Origin: Rosistilla oblonga
GTDB taxonomy: Bacteria > Planctomycetota > Planctomycetia > Pirellulales > Pirellulaceae
Length of the DNA: 64,000 nucleotides
NCBI RefSeq assembly: GCF_007751715.1
Contig: NZ_CP036292.1
Location: 6,703,339-6,767,338 of the forward strand
Reading direction: 5' to 3'
The translations under genes were made by a program, and so were the position numbers. The notes beneath the pieces are model-generated. The model was not told the origin of the DNA, made no database searches, and saw nothing but the letters and a program-made list of their open reading frames with translations. Of this stretch, positions 38,034 to 47,311 are shown piece by piece. Position 1 is the stretch's first letter. Each line of letters opens with the position of its first letter.

Positions 38034-39041
38034 CTAAACGAGTGGCGACGCGAGGCGTGCGCCGTCGCTTGGCGCAAAACGATGCAACCTGCAACGCGCG
38101 GCACACGCGGTCAACTGCTCCCCAAGCTCCACCCGCTGCTGTCGATCGACGATGACCGCGACTGGACCTTCGTCAGTGCGAAGATGGACGACGTTGTGCG
38201 AACCGAGGCACTGAACGGCATCGACAACTCCGTCGATCTTCAAGTCGTCGTCGCCAGCCGACCGAAAGGAGAGATCCTCGGGGCGGATGCCCAACAGTCC
38301 TGCTCGCCCGTCGGGAATAAAATTCATCGGCGGCGAACCGATAAACTGGGCGACAAATCGATTCGCCGGCTGATCATAGATAACGTCCGGCGGAGCCATC
38401 TGCTGGATCACACCGCGATCGATGACCGCGATCTGGTCCCCCAACAGCATCGCTTCGGTCTGATCGTGCGTGACGTAGAGGACCGTCAACGCAAACTCCT
38501 TCTGCAGACTGCGAAGCTCGTACCGCATCGCGTCGCGCCGCCGGACATCGACGTTCGACAACGGTTCGTCCATCAACAACAACTGGGAATCGCGGACGAG
38601 GGCGCGGGCGACGGCCAACCGCTGCTGTTGGCCACCGGAGATCTGATCGGGTCGTCGATCGAGCAACGCCCCTAGCCCCAGTTTTCCCGCGACGTCGGCG
38701 ACTTTGCTGACGACCTGCGCGCGGGAAACCTTACGCCCTCGCAGCGGGAAGGCGATGTTGTCGCCGACGCTCATGTGCGGATAGAGAGCGAAATCCTGGA
38801 AGACCATCGAAACATTGCGTTGCCGAGGGGACAACCGCCCAACCTCGCGGCCACCGATCGCGATCCCCCCCGCGTCAGGCGTTTCGAGCCCCGCGATCAG
38901 CCGCAACAACGTCGTCTTACCGCTGCCGCTGGCCCCCAGCAGCACCACCAGCTGCCCCGGATCGACTGAAAGCTCCAAATGATCCAGGACGATCCGACCG
39001 GCAAACGACTTACAAAGCTTGCGAATTGCGAGACCCGCCAT
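38034..39041 (-). CDS. ABC transporter ATPase, MalK/UgpC type
   Basis: A 335-residue ATPase starting at ATG 39041. Walker A is GASGSGKTT, the Q-loop is MVFQDFALYPHMSV, the signature is SGGQQQRLAVARAL and Walker B is LLLMDEPLSNVD; H-loop is VLYVTHDQTEAM. The C-terminal ~95 residues form an OB-fold regulatory (TOBE) domain typical of MalK/UgpC importers for oligosaccharides or glycerol-3-phosphate. No permease or binding protein lies adjacent, so it may serve a transporter elsewhere, as MsiK does. A start at 39071 is possible but less likely. It diverges from msrB. Confidence 0.92.
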   Translation of the reverse strand: MAGLAIRKLCKSFAGRIVLDHLELSVDPGQLVVLLGASGSGKTTLLRLIAGLETPDAGGIAIGGREVGRLSPRQRNVSMVFQDFALYPHMSVGDNIAFPLRGRKVSRAQVVSKVADVAGKLGLGALLDRRPDQISGGQQQRLAVARALVRDSQLLLMDEPLSNVDVRRRDAMRYELRSLQKEFALTVLYVTHDQTEAMLLGDQIAVIDRGVIQQMAPPDVIYDQPANRFVAQFIGSPPMNFIPDGRAGLLGIRPEDLSFRSAGDDDLKIDGVVDAVQCLGSHNVVHLRTDEGPVAVIVDRQQRVELGEQLTACAARCRLHRFAPSDGARLASPLV

Positions 39042-39103
39042 AGAGAAAGCCCTTGTTTCGTTTGGAACCACTTGATGCTGACAATAGAATAAGAGAAAGC
39101 CCT
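39042..39103. repeat. Twelve-base direct repeat between msrB and the MalK-type ATPase
   Basis: AGAGAAAGCCCT occurs at 39042-39053 and again at 39092-39103, exactly 50 bases apart, in the divergent intergenic region. The near copy touches the start codon of the ATPase gene. Could be a paired operator or a short duplication. Confidence 0.55.
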
Positions 39104-39142
39104 ATTCTGCGTGGAGCATTTGTTTAAACGGGAGACCGCGAC

Positions 39143-39745
39143 ATGATCGTATCGAAAAACCACTGGCGGTGGGTGACTGGCACTACAACGGTGGCAATCA
39201 CGCTCTGGACCCTCAGCATGGGCAATCTGACAAGTCGCGCCGACGACGGTCAGTCCAAGGCACCGGCGTCCGCCACCGAATCGAGCGACAGCAAGTGGGG
39301 CCCCAACGCGCCGCCATATACTCCCAAAACCAAGCGGGAACTCCGCAAAACACTGACTCGAATGCAATATAGTGTAACGCAGCAGGCGGATACCGAGCGG
39401 GCATTCAGCGGCCCCTACTGGGACAGCAAGCAGGACGGCATCTACACCTGCGTCGTCTGCGGCCTGCCGCTGTTCGATTCCTCCACGAAGTTCAAATCGG
39501 GGACCGGCTGGCCCAGCTACTGGCAACCGATCCGCGAGGGGAACGTCGGCACCAAGACCGACTGGAAGATGCTGTATCCGCGGACCGAGGTTCACTGCAA
39601 ACGCTGCAAGGCGCACCTCGGACACGTCTTTAACGACGGCCCGCAACCAACGGGGCTGCGGTTCTGCATGAACGGAGCGGCGTTGAAATTTCGCGAGCGA
39701 AGCAGCTTGGAGGAACCGACCGCGGAACCGCAATCGGATCGGTAG
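39143..39745 (+). CDS. msrB: Exported peptide-methionine (R)-S-oxide reductase
   Basis: A 200-residue MsrB that reduces methionine-R-sulfoxide. An N-terminal hydrophobic segment (VTGTTTVAITLWTLSMGNL) suggests export, so it probably repairs envelope proteins. Zinc ligands are C103/C106 and C152/C155, and the catalytic Cys is C175 in GLRFCMNGAALKF. SGTGWPSYWQPI and HLGHVFNDGP are the other family landmarks. The ATG at 39143 has GGGAG about nine bases upstream. It diverges from the MalK-like ATPase gene. The resolving Cys is not obvious. Confidence 0.94.
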   Translation: MIVSKNHWRWVTGTTTVAITLWTLSMGNLTSRADDGQSKAPASATESSDSKWGPNAPPYTPKTKRELRKTLTRMQYSVTQQADTERAFSGPYWDSKQDGIYTCVVCGLPLFDSSTKFKSGTGWPSYWQPIREGNVGTKTDWKMLYPRTEVHCKRCKAHLGHVFNDGPQPTGLRFCMNGAALKFRERSSLEEPTAEPQSDR

Positions 39746-39893
39746 CCAGCACCGAGCCGACGCGGCAAAAAGTGGGAGTCCAGACAGGCAAAGTTTGCGG
39801 TATGTGAGGGCCGCCGCGTTGCAACTGATCCAGCTCGGGCGAGCAACCCGATGAGAACATTCGGGATCACAGGTGCAAGCGCACCCATTGATA

Positions 39894-39911
39894 GCGAGCG
39901 GGAGCGCTCGC
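39894..39911. repeat. Short GC-rich hairpin upstream of the 241-aa gene
   Basis: GCGAGCGGGAGCGCTCGC forms a 7-bp stem around a four-base loop, 28 bases before the ATG at 39940. It may be a weak attenuator or msrB terminator; there is no T-run. Confidence 0.4.
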
Positions 39912-39939
39912 ATGGTTTGTTCGGAAAGGATTCTGAGAA

Positions 39940-40665
39940 ATGGTTGTTCACTCGTTCACAATAGCCGCCAGAAACTGTTGCCTGCTGGCAGCGGTTGTTA
40001 CGTCGACCGCCGGTGCCGCCGGACCTTTCCGAATGCTGGTCCAGGAGGCTCCCGAAACGAAAGCTCCGCTGAGCGACGGCGCAAAAGTTCCAGCAACTCC
40101 GCTCCCCGCCGACCTTCGCACCGAGGCAGAGCGGATCAAGAACGTCAAGGAACTGGCGGGAGATTCGATCTTCGGCGAAAACCGTTTCCCCAAGGTCGAA
40201 GGGAACCAACTGCGTCTGCCGTCGCTGGTCGCCCCGACTACTCAACAAGTCGACATCGGTAACGGGCAGACTCCCAAGAACAACGCGGATCTGGTGATGA
40301 CGAACACCATCCCGCTGCCCGAAGGGTACGATCGTTCGGGAAACTGGGTCTACTCTCAATACGACTGGCAGGCCGCCAACACATTTTCGCATCCCCTGTA
40401 CTTCCAGGACGCGATGCTTGAACGCAACGGGCATGAGCTGAAATATTGCCTTCAGCCAGCTCTTTCGGCCGCGCGGTTCTTCACGACCATCCCAGCACTC
40501 CCGTACTTGATGACGATCCAACGCCCTTGCGAATACAACCACACTCTGGGCTACTATCGCCCTGGAACCCGGGCGCCAAACCTGCTGCAACGCCCTCCGT
40601 ACCAACGCGACGCGGTACTGAATCAGGCAGCCTGGACGACCGGTGCCGTCTTCCTGATCCCTTAA
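39940..40665 (+). CDS. Unrecognised exported protein, 241 aa
   Basis: A 241-residue protein with a likely signal peptide (FTIAARNCCLLAAVVTSTAGAA). The rest is predicted soluble and extracytoplasmic, with a distinctive aromatic middle (GYDRSGNWVYSQYDWQAANTF) and a C-terminal part rich in Pro, Tyr and Arg (CEYNHTLGYYRPGTRAPNLL). I do not recognise a family; it looks like a planctomycete-type exported protein of unknown role. It lies downstream of msrB (195 bp) and upstream of a membrane protein on the same strand. Confidence 0.75.
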   Translation: MVVHSFTIAARNCCLLAAVVTSTAGAAGPFRMLVQEAPETKAPLSDGAKVPATPLPADLRTEAERIKNVKELAGDSIFGENRFPKVEGNQLRLPSLVAPTTQQVDIGNGQTPKNNADLVMTNTIPLPEGYDRSGNWVYSQYDWQAANTFSHPLYFQDAMLERNGHELKYCLQPALSAARFFTTIPALPYLMTIQRPCEYNHTLGYYRPGTRAPNLLQRPPYQRDAVLNQAAWTTGAVFLIP

Positions 40666-40818
40666 GCTGCTGAAGCCCCCCGGTAGACGAAAACGGGGAC
40701 GATTCGACACCGAAACCTACCGAATCGTCCATTTCCAGCGTTGCTCAAACGCTCGGGAGAAGATAGCCTGGGAGGTTCCGTTACGAACCATAATATTGCA
40801 GCCCTCGGATCTCGAGCC

Positions 40819-41382
40819 ATGTTTTACATCCTCTTTCTGATCGCCACTGCGACCCGCCTGATGCCGCACCCGCCAAACCTCGTTTGCGTCGGCGCGATCG
40901 GCTTGTTCGCAGGGTGTTATTTGCGAGGCCGAACGGCATGGCTGCTGCCGATCGGAGCGATGTTGGCTAGCGATGTCATCGGGCACGTCCTCCGCCTGCC
41001 CGGCATGGGCTTCTACAACCCAGCCGTCTTCTGCATGGTCTACGCGGGGATCGCCGCGTCGGCGTTGATCGGCCGAGGACTAGCAAAAAACCGCACAGCA
41101 GCCCGGATCGGCGGAGCGGCAGTCGCCAGCTCGATCGTCTTCTTCCTGGCCAGCAACCTTGGCGTTTGGTTCGCCGGCCAATACCCGCCGACCGTCGCAG
41201 GGCTGATCGCCTGCTACACGATGGCGATCCCCTTCCTGACAAACACCCTGATTGGGAATCTGCTCTATTCGGCCGTTCTGTTTGGAACGTACGAGTTCTC
41301 GCAATCTCAATGGCCAGCGCGACTGACCCGCTTGGTCAGCAAGCAGCCCGCGATGCAACCGGCATTTGCTCGCAAGTCTTGA
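40819..41382 (+). CDS. DUF6580-type small membrane protein
   Basis: A 187-residue protein starting at ATG 40819 with about five hydrophobic segments. The order LIATATRLMPHPPNLVCVGA, GRTAWLLPIGAMLASDVIGH and later AIPFLTNTLIGNLLYSAVLFG resembles the DUF6580 family (related to the ECF/QueT-like small membrane proteins). The frame from 40741 adds a non-hydrophobic tail and is less likely. Role unknown; possibly a vitamin or precursor uptake S-component-like protein, but this is inference. It stands between an exported protein gene and rpsO. Confidence 0.72.
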   Translation: MFYILFLIATATRLMPHPPNLVCVGAIGLFAGCYLRGRTAWLLPIGAMLASDVIGHVLRLPGMGFYNPAVFCMVYAGIAASALIGRGLAKNRTAARIGGAAVASSIVFFLASNLGVWFAGQYPPTVAGLIACYTMAIPFLTNTLIGNLLYSAVLFGTYEFSQSQWPARLTRLVSKQPAMQPAFARKS

Positions 41383-41690
41383 GCTTCAAATGCCAATATT
41401 GAATTAGTCCCTGAGTCGCCGGCGCGATTCGATCGGCCGACGTCCCGGCTTGCATGCTGCAAGTTACGGAAATCGGTCCCGAATCGCCGTTGCAAAACGG
41501 CGCAAGATCGGTACACTTAGGGGCCAGAATCAAAACGTGATCGAAATATTTTGATAACAATGGAATCGCTAGTGACGGAGTCAATGCGCTAGCAATTGAT
41601 TGACGCGGCCGGAGCCTTGGATGGCTGTAGCGACTTGATTCGACCGGTGCCCATCAAGCAAATTCCGCCGTTAAAATTATGTAGGCCCCA
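41383..41690. other. Intergenic region upstream of rpsO
   Basis: 308 bases with no gene. A TAAAAT-like -10 element (41672-41677) lies just before the rpsO start, but no good -35 is seen at the right spacing. Expected to hold the rpsO promoter and any leader control. Confidence 0.45.
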
Positions 41691-41960
41691 ATGACAATTA
41701 CGATAGAACGAAAAGCAGAACTGATCGAAGAGCACAAGCACTCCGCAGGCGACAATGGGTCGTCGGAAGTGCAAATTGCGATTCTCACCGAACGGATCAA
41801 TGGCCTGACCGACCACATGCGGACGCATAAAAAAGATTATGCCAGCCGCCGTGGCCTGCTGGGTCTGGTCAGCCGACGCCGTCGGCTGCTGGATTATCTA
41901 CGGAACACCGATCCACAGCGATATATCGAGATCATCGCACGCCTCGGTATCCGAAAGTAA
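41691..41960 (+). CDS. rpsO: Ribosomal protein S15
   Basis: An 89-residue 30S subunit protein, exactly the standard length. It carries [56 protein letters not shown] (about residues 15-70), the full S15 signature. It binds 16S rRNA and starts platform assembly. The ATG is at 41691 with no strong SD. pnp follows 317 bp downstream, the widely conserved rpsO-pnp arrangement. Confidence 0.99.
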   Translation: MTITIERKAELIEEHKHSAGDNGSSEVQIAILTERINGLTDHMRTHKKDYASRRGLLGLVSRRRRLLDYLRNTDPQRYIEIIARLGIRK

Positions 41961-42277
41961 CAAGCGACTCGCCTTCTTTTTGCGGTCGCTTCGACGGCCC
42001 CAAGGGAAGGGGCCGTCCTGTCGGTGAATATGCGCCAGCAACTGGGCTGGCGCTGTCTTCTCATCGATCCTCTTTGTCCACTCTGTCATTCTTGGCACAG
42101 GGTGTGTCGACATACACCGGTCGCCGCTCTCCCGTTCCTCGCACTGCACCCTCGAAGGTTCAGTCCGTCTTTATCCACTCTGTTCGCACGGGAACGCGGC
42201 AACATCAGACCGAACATAAAAAGTGAACAGTGAAAATAGAAGTAGTTTGTAGGTTTAACGAGAAGGAAGAGTAGAAA
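41961..42277. promoter_or_regulatory. rpsO-pnp intergenic region with a GC-rich hairpin
   Basis: A 317-base spacer. GACGGCCCC (41993-42001) pairs perfectly with GGGGCCGTC (42009-42017) around a seven-base loop, without a T-run. In Escherichia coli the corresponding region holds an RNase III-processed hairpin that controls pnp; the hairpin here could do likewise or act as a partial terminator. A purine-rich stretch (AACGAGAAGGAAGAG) precedes the pnp GTG. Confidence 0.55.
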
Positions 42278-44518
42278 GTGAATAAATTTCGAGTTGAAAA
42301 GAAGATTGGCAAGAACACGCTGATCCTAGAATCGGGGCAATTGGCAAAACAAGCTGCGGGCTGCGTAACCATCCAATACGGCGAAACCGTCGTCTTGACC
42401 GCTGCGGCTACTAGCGCACCGCGACCCGGCTTGGACTTCTTCCCACTGACATGCGATTATCGCGAGCGGATGGCTGCGGCCGGTAAGTTCCCAGGCGGTT
42501 TCCTCAAGCGTGAGGGACGCCCGACCATGAAAGAGACCCTGACCGCGCGATTGACCGATCGCCCGATCCGCCCACTGTGGCCAAAGGGCTACAAGGAAGA
42601 GGTTCAAGTCCAATCGTTTGTCCTCAGCAGCGACGGCCAAAACGATGGCGACGTGCTGGCGATGAACGGTGCAGGTTGCGCACTGTTGATCAGCCCACTG
42701 CCATTCCAAGGCCCCGTCGCTTCGGTTCGCGTTGGCAAGATCGACGGCGAATTGGTCGCCTTCCCAACCGTTGACGACCTCGACGAAAGCGAATTGGACC
42801 TGATCGTCAGCGGCACCCAAGACGCCGTCACGATGATCGAAGGCTTCGCTCAAGAGATGCCCGAAGACGAGATGGTCGACGCGATCCTCTTCGCTCACGG
42901 CGTAATCCGCGAGATCATCGCACTGCAACAAGAACTCTACGATCTGGTCAAGCCAGAGAAGATCGAATACACGCCGCCAGAAGACGACGGCCTGTTCGAT
43001 CGCCTGAAGAGCGCTTATTACCAAGAGTTCAAGTCGCTCAAGCAAACCGCTGGCAAGCAAGACCGCGCCGAAGCGTGCAAGGCACTCAAGGAACGCGCTA
43101 AAGCTGAGATCATCCCCGATCCAAACGCTGAAGGCGCTGTCTGCCCGAACCGCTTCTCGCACGAATGGCACGAACTCGATTCGCTGATCGTCCGCGAACT
43201 GATCCTCGCCGGCACTCGCCCCGACGGCCGCGACCATGCCAGCCTGCGTCCGATCTACTGCGAAACCGACCTGCTGCCACGCACCCACGGTTCTTCGCTG
43301 TTCCAACGCGGTGAAACTCAAGCGCTGATCACCGTCACCTTGGGAACCAAGCGCGACGAACAACGCGTCGACGGACTGCACGACGAATTCAGCAAGAAAT
43401 TCATGCTGGATTACAACTTCCCATCGTTCTCGGTCGGCGAATGCCGCCCGATCCGTGGCCCAGGACGTCGCGAAATCGGACACGGTGCTTTGGCTGAACG
43501 CAGCATCGCACCAGTACTGCCCGATGCGGACACCTTCCCCTACACGATCCGCGTGATCAGCGACATCCTGGAAAGCAACGGATCGAGCTCGATGGCTTCG
43601 GTTTGTGGTGCTACTCTGGGCCTGATGGCGGCTGGTGTACCAATCACCAACCCCGTCGCTGGCATCTCGGTCGGCCTGGTCAAAGAGAACGACAAGTGGG
43701 TCCTGATCACCGACATCCTGGGCGACGAAGATCACTTCGGCGACATGGACTTCAAGATCTCGGGAACACAAAACGGTATCACCGGCATCCAACTGGATCT
43801 GAAGATCTGGGGCATCAGCGAAGACATCATTCGCGCCACCCTGAAGCAATCGCGCGAAGCTCGCATCGAGATCCTTCGCAAGATGCTGACCACGATCTCG
43901 CGTCCTCGCCGCGAGATCGCTGCAACCGCACCACGCCTGCTGCGCACGAAGATCGAACCAGCGAAGATCGGCATGCTGATCGGCCCTGGCGGCAAGAACA
44001 TCCGCGGTATCCAAGAATCGACCGGAACCGTGGTCGAAGTCGACGACGACGGCAACGTATTGGTCGCCAGCGACAACCTGGAATCGGCTCAAGAAGCGAT
44101 GAAGTTGATCGAAGCTTGCACCGCAACCGTTCAGATCGGCAAGATCTACGACGGTACGGTCAGCAGCATCAAGGACTTCGGGGCGTTTGTTGAAATCCTG
44201 CCCGGACGCGACGGCCTGGTTCACATCAGCGAACTGTCCAGCGGATTCATCAGCGCGATCGACAGCGTCGTCAAGGTTGGTGATCCGATGAAGGTCTTGG
44301 TCATCGACATCGACGAGCACGACCGCGTCAAGCTGAGCCGTCGTCAAGCGATCGACGAACTGGGCATCGAAGACGAAATGGCTTCGGCAGTCGAAGAAGG
44401 CGGAGAAGACCGTGGCGGCAGCCGCGACGGTGGCGACGACGATCGCCCTCGCTCGCGTGGACGTCGCAGCGGCGGCGGTGGTGGCGGCGGACGCGGACGC
44501 GGCCCACGTCGCGACTAA
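42278..44518 (+). CDS. pnp: Polynucleotide phosphorylase
   Basis: A 746-residue 3'-5' phosphorolytic RNase. Two RNase PH domains (about residues 1-235 and 320-545) flank a helical segment; then KH domain (KIGMLIGPGGKNIRGIQEST) and S1 domain (GTVSSIKDFGAFVEILPGRDGLVHISEL). The C-terminus is Arg/Gly-rich (RSGGGGGGGRGRGPRRD), which may aid RNA binding. GTG start at 42278 (VNKFRVEKKIG) with GAAGGAAGAG upstream. It follows rpsO, and a strong terminator lies 67 bp beyond the stop. Cytoplasmic, part of mRNA turnover. Confidence 0.98.
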   Translation: MNKFRVEKKIGKNTLILESGQLAKQAAGCVTIQYGETVVLTAAATSAPRPGLDFFPLTCDYRERMAAAGKFPGGFLKREGRPTMKETLTARLTDRPIRPLWPKGYKEEVQVQSFVLSSDGQNDGDVLAMNGAGCALLISPLPFQGPVASVRVGKIDGELVAFPTVDDLDESELDLIVSGTQDAVTMIEGFAQEMPEDEMVDAILFAHGVIREIIALQQELYDLVKPEKIEYTPPEDDGLFDRLKSAYYQEFKSLKQTAGKQDRAEACKALKERAKAEIIPDPNAEGAVCPNRFSHEWHELDSLIVRELILAGTRPDGRDHASLRPIYCETDLLPRTHGSSLFQRGETQALITVTLGTKRDEQRVDGLHDEFSKKFMLDYNFPSFSVGECRPIRGPGRREIGHGALAERSIAPVLPDADTFPYTIRVISDILESNGSSSMASVCGATLGLMAAGVPITNPVAGISVGLVKENDKWVLITDILGDEDHFGDMDFKISGTQNGITGIQLDLKIWGISEDIIRATLKQSREARIEILRKMLTTISRPRREIAATAPRLLRTKIEPAKIGMLIGPGGKNIRGIQESTGTVVEVDDDGNVLVASDNLESAQEAMKLIEACTATVQIGKIYDGTVSSIKDFGAFVEILPGRDGLVHISELSSGFISAIDSVVKVGDPMKVLVIDIDEHDRVKLSRRQAIDELGIEDEMASAVEEGGEDRGGSRDGGDDDRPRSRGRRSGGGGGGGRGRGPRRD

Positions 44519-44585
44519 GCTCTCCTCAAGCTTTCAATCCTGAAAGCTGAAGAGCCTAACAGCCAAAGAACCTAAAATTTGCAAA

Positions 44586-44616
44586 CCGTCGCCTGGATTC
44601 AGGCGACGGTTTTTTC
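44586..44616 (+). terminator. Intrinsic terminator of rpsO-pnp
   Basis: CCGTCGCCTG-GATT-CAGGCGACGG is a perfect 10-bp GC-rich stem with a four-base loop, followed directly by TTTTTT. It lies 67 bp after the pnp stop and is the clearest Rho-independent terminator in the window. Confidence 0.95.
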
Positions 44617-45055
44617 GTTGGATTCACCAACCGCATCGCACACCAACACGAAACACCGACTCCAACAGCACTCGGCACGGAACCAGGGGACCGGTCATCG
44701 CGACGGTCAAAAAGCCCCAAACCAACAACAACCTTCACTCTCGCGACAACAGCAACAACTCTGGTCGCAGACGAAACTCAACCATTGCGGACCCTCATCG
44801 CTGCGGTTTGTGCCGACACAAAACAACGCCAGCGACCAGCCTGCATTGCCAACCGAAACGTCCCATCTTCAACCAACCGTCGCCAACGGGCTCGCTCTGC
44901 AGACGGCCGCGAGCGCGACAGCTGTAGCCCCACCGAAATCGCCCCCTTATGATAGAGACATTCACGGCGACGCTTCGAGCCGAACCGTCGCATGCAAAAG
45001 ACAAAAACCCTTCCTCTACTGAAACCACATCACTACACCCGAAAGGTATCAACCG
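44617..45055. other. Intergenic region with no convincing gene
   Basis: About 440 bases after the pnp terminator. The open frames are Gln/Ser-rich and lack recognisable protein; none has a good start. Composition begins to drift toward lower GC, which may mark the edge of the island-like segment that follows. Confidence 0.5.
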
Positions 45056-45412
45056 ATGGCAATCGTGCTGCATGAAGATTTCGACACCGGGCTACTGGAA
45101 GTTAAAGTCAGCGACAAACTGAGCAAAGAAGACTACGAGCATTTCGAACCGGCGGTCGAACGCCTGATCGAATCGTGCGGCAAAATCAAAATCCTGCTCG
45201 AGATGCACGACTTCCACGGCTGGGAGATGGGAGCCGTCTGGGAAGACATCAAGTTTGCGACCAAACACTGCCGCGACATCGAAAAGATCGCGATGGTCGG
45301 CGAAACCAAATGGGAAAAATGGATGTCGGCGATCTGCAAGCCGTTTACCATGTCGACGATCAAATATTTTGACGCCGGCCAGGACCAAGAAGCCCGCCAA
45401 TGGCTGGCATAA
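45056..45412 (+). CDS. SpoIIAA-like (STAS superfamily) protein
   Basis: A 118-residue protein starting at ATG 45056 with GAAAGG nine bases upstream. LEVKVSDKLSKEDYEHFEPAVERLIE, KIKILLEMHDFHGWEMGAVWEDIKF and KIAMVGETKWEKWMSAICKPF match the SpoIIAA-like (DUF3478) family, a STAS-fold group found in many bacteria. Its biochemical role is unknown; homologues are proposed to bind lipids or ligands. It sits between the pnp terminator and the fic gene, alone on its strand. Confidence 0.9.
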   Translation: MAIVLHEDFDTGLLEVKVSDKLSKEDYEHFEPAVERLIESCGKIKILLEMHDFHGWEMGAVWEDIKFATKHCRDIEKIAMVGETKWEKWMSAICKPFTMSTIKYFDAGQDQEARQWLA

Positions 45413-45700
45413 GCGGCGCCAGCAACGCGAACTGAAAGCGATGCCGTCGTTCAACCTATCGATGACTGAAGCGACAACCAGCATCGATCGACGGCAAATA
45501 GAGAAAACCGCCAAGCAAAACTAGCTTGGCGGGGGAGGTTGGACCAAGCACAAACAGAGCCCTGCAGCGGCAGACTTCGCCCGCTAGGCAGGTGCACATA
45601 CAACCAAACATCACTCACACAACCGACCCGAAACCAATCAGACCAAGCTGCGAGCCGCTAAACCGCCACGCACAGTGCTTCGACAACCCGAAAGCACACT

Positions 45701-46849
45701 TCAGCTATCCGGCAATTCGTCATAGGCGACACTAAAAACCTCCGGTGCGTAGTACGTCTTTGGCGACACTCCACTCAGCTCTTTAAGGATCCCAGCGTCT
45801 GCCAACCTTTCCATGTCCGATTTTGCTGTTGGATAGGAAATGCCCAGCAACTCCGGCACATCTGACACCCGGATAAAAGGAGACCTGAAAATTTCCTCCA
45901 TGATTGTGTACAACCGAACATTCCCGCCGACCTTATTGAGCCGGCCGTTGAAGTCCTCACGGATCGCCAACAGTCGCTCACATCGCGTAATCGTAGCTTT
46001 CGCTTGAGCTACTGTCGCATGCAAGCAAAACTCAACCCAAGCCGACCACTTAGCCTGAGTACTGACCTGGAAAAGCCTGTCAATGTACTCGTCGCGATGC
46101 TGCTCAAAGAACTCGCTTAGATAGAGCCAAGGCTTCGTCATCGCACACTTCTGCTGCATCATGATCGCAAGCAGCAGGCGGCCAATTCGCCCATTCCCAT
46201 CGTTAAAAGGGTGAATTGTTTCAAACTGATAATGCATCAGGAAGCAGTTCACCAAGGGATCGTAGCGAGAATCTTCTACATGAAAGTAGCTTTCCATTTC
46301 GTACAAGCACCCCATAACGCTCTCGGGTGGCGGTGGAACAAACCTCCTGGAGCCTCCTATGGCAACTTGACAGTTTCGAAAATTCCCTGGATTCTTGTCG
46401 CGACCACGCACACCACCAAGCAAGATTCGATGCATATCTCTCAGTAGACGCAGGCACAGCGGGCGACTGTCGTTCACTCCCAAATGCAGGGCACGGCGAT
46501 AATTAAAAACTTCCCGGTGATCGTTCCTAGGATCCCGGTCAGACGTCGGCACCCGTGGCTCCAATTCAAACAACAGCAACTCCTGAGGCGTCGCGTACGT
46601 TCCCTCAAGCCGCGACGAGCGAATCGCCTCCCGATCTTCAAGCGGTCGCAAGAGAATGCCAGGGTTAGGGAGAACCCTGCCGATCCCCTCCAATATGCCA
46701 ATCTGGCTCTTCGCTTCGGCAAGAAGCGGCCAAAGCCGCCCCGGAAACTCCCACCCCGGCGGGAGCGAGTCGGGCACAAATGCGATTTCGTTGCCTGCAA
46801 TCGAAACGATCGCTCCGGGACTGACTTCCGAAAACAGCGATTTCTTCAC
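45701..46849 (-). CDS. Fic family protein, class II, with C-terminal winged helix
   Basis: A 382-residue protein likely to transfer AMP (or another nucleotide moiety) to a target hydroxyl. The Fic core motif HPFNDGNGRIGR begins at H213. The class II inhibitory helix lies N-terminal (SSRLEGT, S78-E82-G83), as in self-inhibited Fic proteins. A C-terminal winged-helix-like region covers about residues 308-370 (RLYTIMEEIFRSPFIRVSDV, then LLGISYPTAKSDMERL). GTG start at 46849. A 12-bp inverted repeat sits 21 bases upstream. It lies next to an exported nuclease and integrase fragment in lower-GC sequence. Its target is unknown. Confidence 0.94.
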   Translation of the reverse strand: MKKSLFSEVSPGAIVSIAGNEIAFVPDSLPPGWEFPGRLWPLLAEAKSQIGILEGIGRVLPNPGILLRPLEDREAIRSSRLEGTYATPQELLLFELEPRVPTSDRDPRNDHREVFNYRRALHLGVNDSRPLCLRLLRDMHRILLGGVRGRDKNPGNFRNCQVAIGGSRRFVPPPPESVMGCLYEMESYFHVEDSRYDPLVNCFLMHYQFETIHPFNDGNGRIGRLLLAIMMQQKCAMTKPWLYLSEFFEQHRDEYIDRLFQVSTQAKWSAWVEFCLHATVAQAKATITRCERLLAIREDFNGRLNKVGGNVRLYTIMEEIFRSPFIRVSDVPELLGISYPTAKSDMERLADAGILKELSGVSPKTYYAPEVFSVAYDELPDS

Positions 46850-47311
46850 GATTCACCAAGCTCAAATGGCCTCGATTAAAAAAAACACCCCTAAATTTTA
46901 ATCGAGGCGAGGCGTATTAAAAAGCCAGCGGCAGCACGAACAAGCCCCTCCCTTGCCATCGCCGCAGTCGCGATGCTCCCAGACTGCCGCCCTCGATCGA
47001 AAGCAGGACGCGACTCCGAATGCGACCACCCCCTTCCGCTGTCTGCCTGGCGGCAAGCACCTCAGCTGACCACCGCGTCCGAACTACCGCCCCGCAACTG
47101 ACAACCGAACAACTTCGGGCAAGCGACCGCAATCCTGCTCTGCTGACAGCAAGAGGCTCCAAAATCAAGCACGACAGGGCCAAAAGCGGCCAACCACAGC
47201 CCCCTCTCTCGGCTACAATGCCACACCCCCGCGGAAATACGAACAGGGAAAAGCGAGACACCCTAAATCGCGGCTGACTTGCACCATCGAAACAGCTCAG
47301 GCGAAATCGGC
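46850..47311. other. fic-nuclease intergenic region
   Basis: About 460 bases between divergent genes. Besides the inverted repeat at 46870-46907 I see no convincing gene; a minus-strand open frame at 46917-47261 is Ser/Arg/Leu-rich without a recognisable domain. Confidence 0.5.
46870..46907. promoter_or_regulatory. Candidate operator of the fic gene
   Basis: CCTCGATTAAAA (46870-46881) and TTTTAATCGAGG (46896-46907) form a perfect 12-bp inverted repeat with a 14-base centre. It lies 20-60 bases upstream of the fic start codon, where an autoregulatory operator would be. The Fic protein has a winged-helix C-terminus that could bind it. It could also form an RNA hairpin. Confidence 0.6.

Noticed and set aside
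42326-44347. Long antisense ORF opposite pnp
   Set aside because: Mirror of pnp codon bias, translation is low-complexity; pnp is unambiguous on the other strand.
46917-47261. Minus-strand ORF between fic and nuclease
   Set aside because: Ser/Arg/Leu-rich, no recognised domain, no convincing ribosome-binding site.
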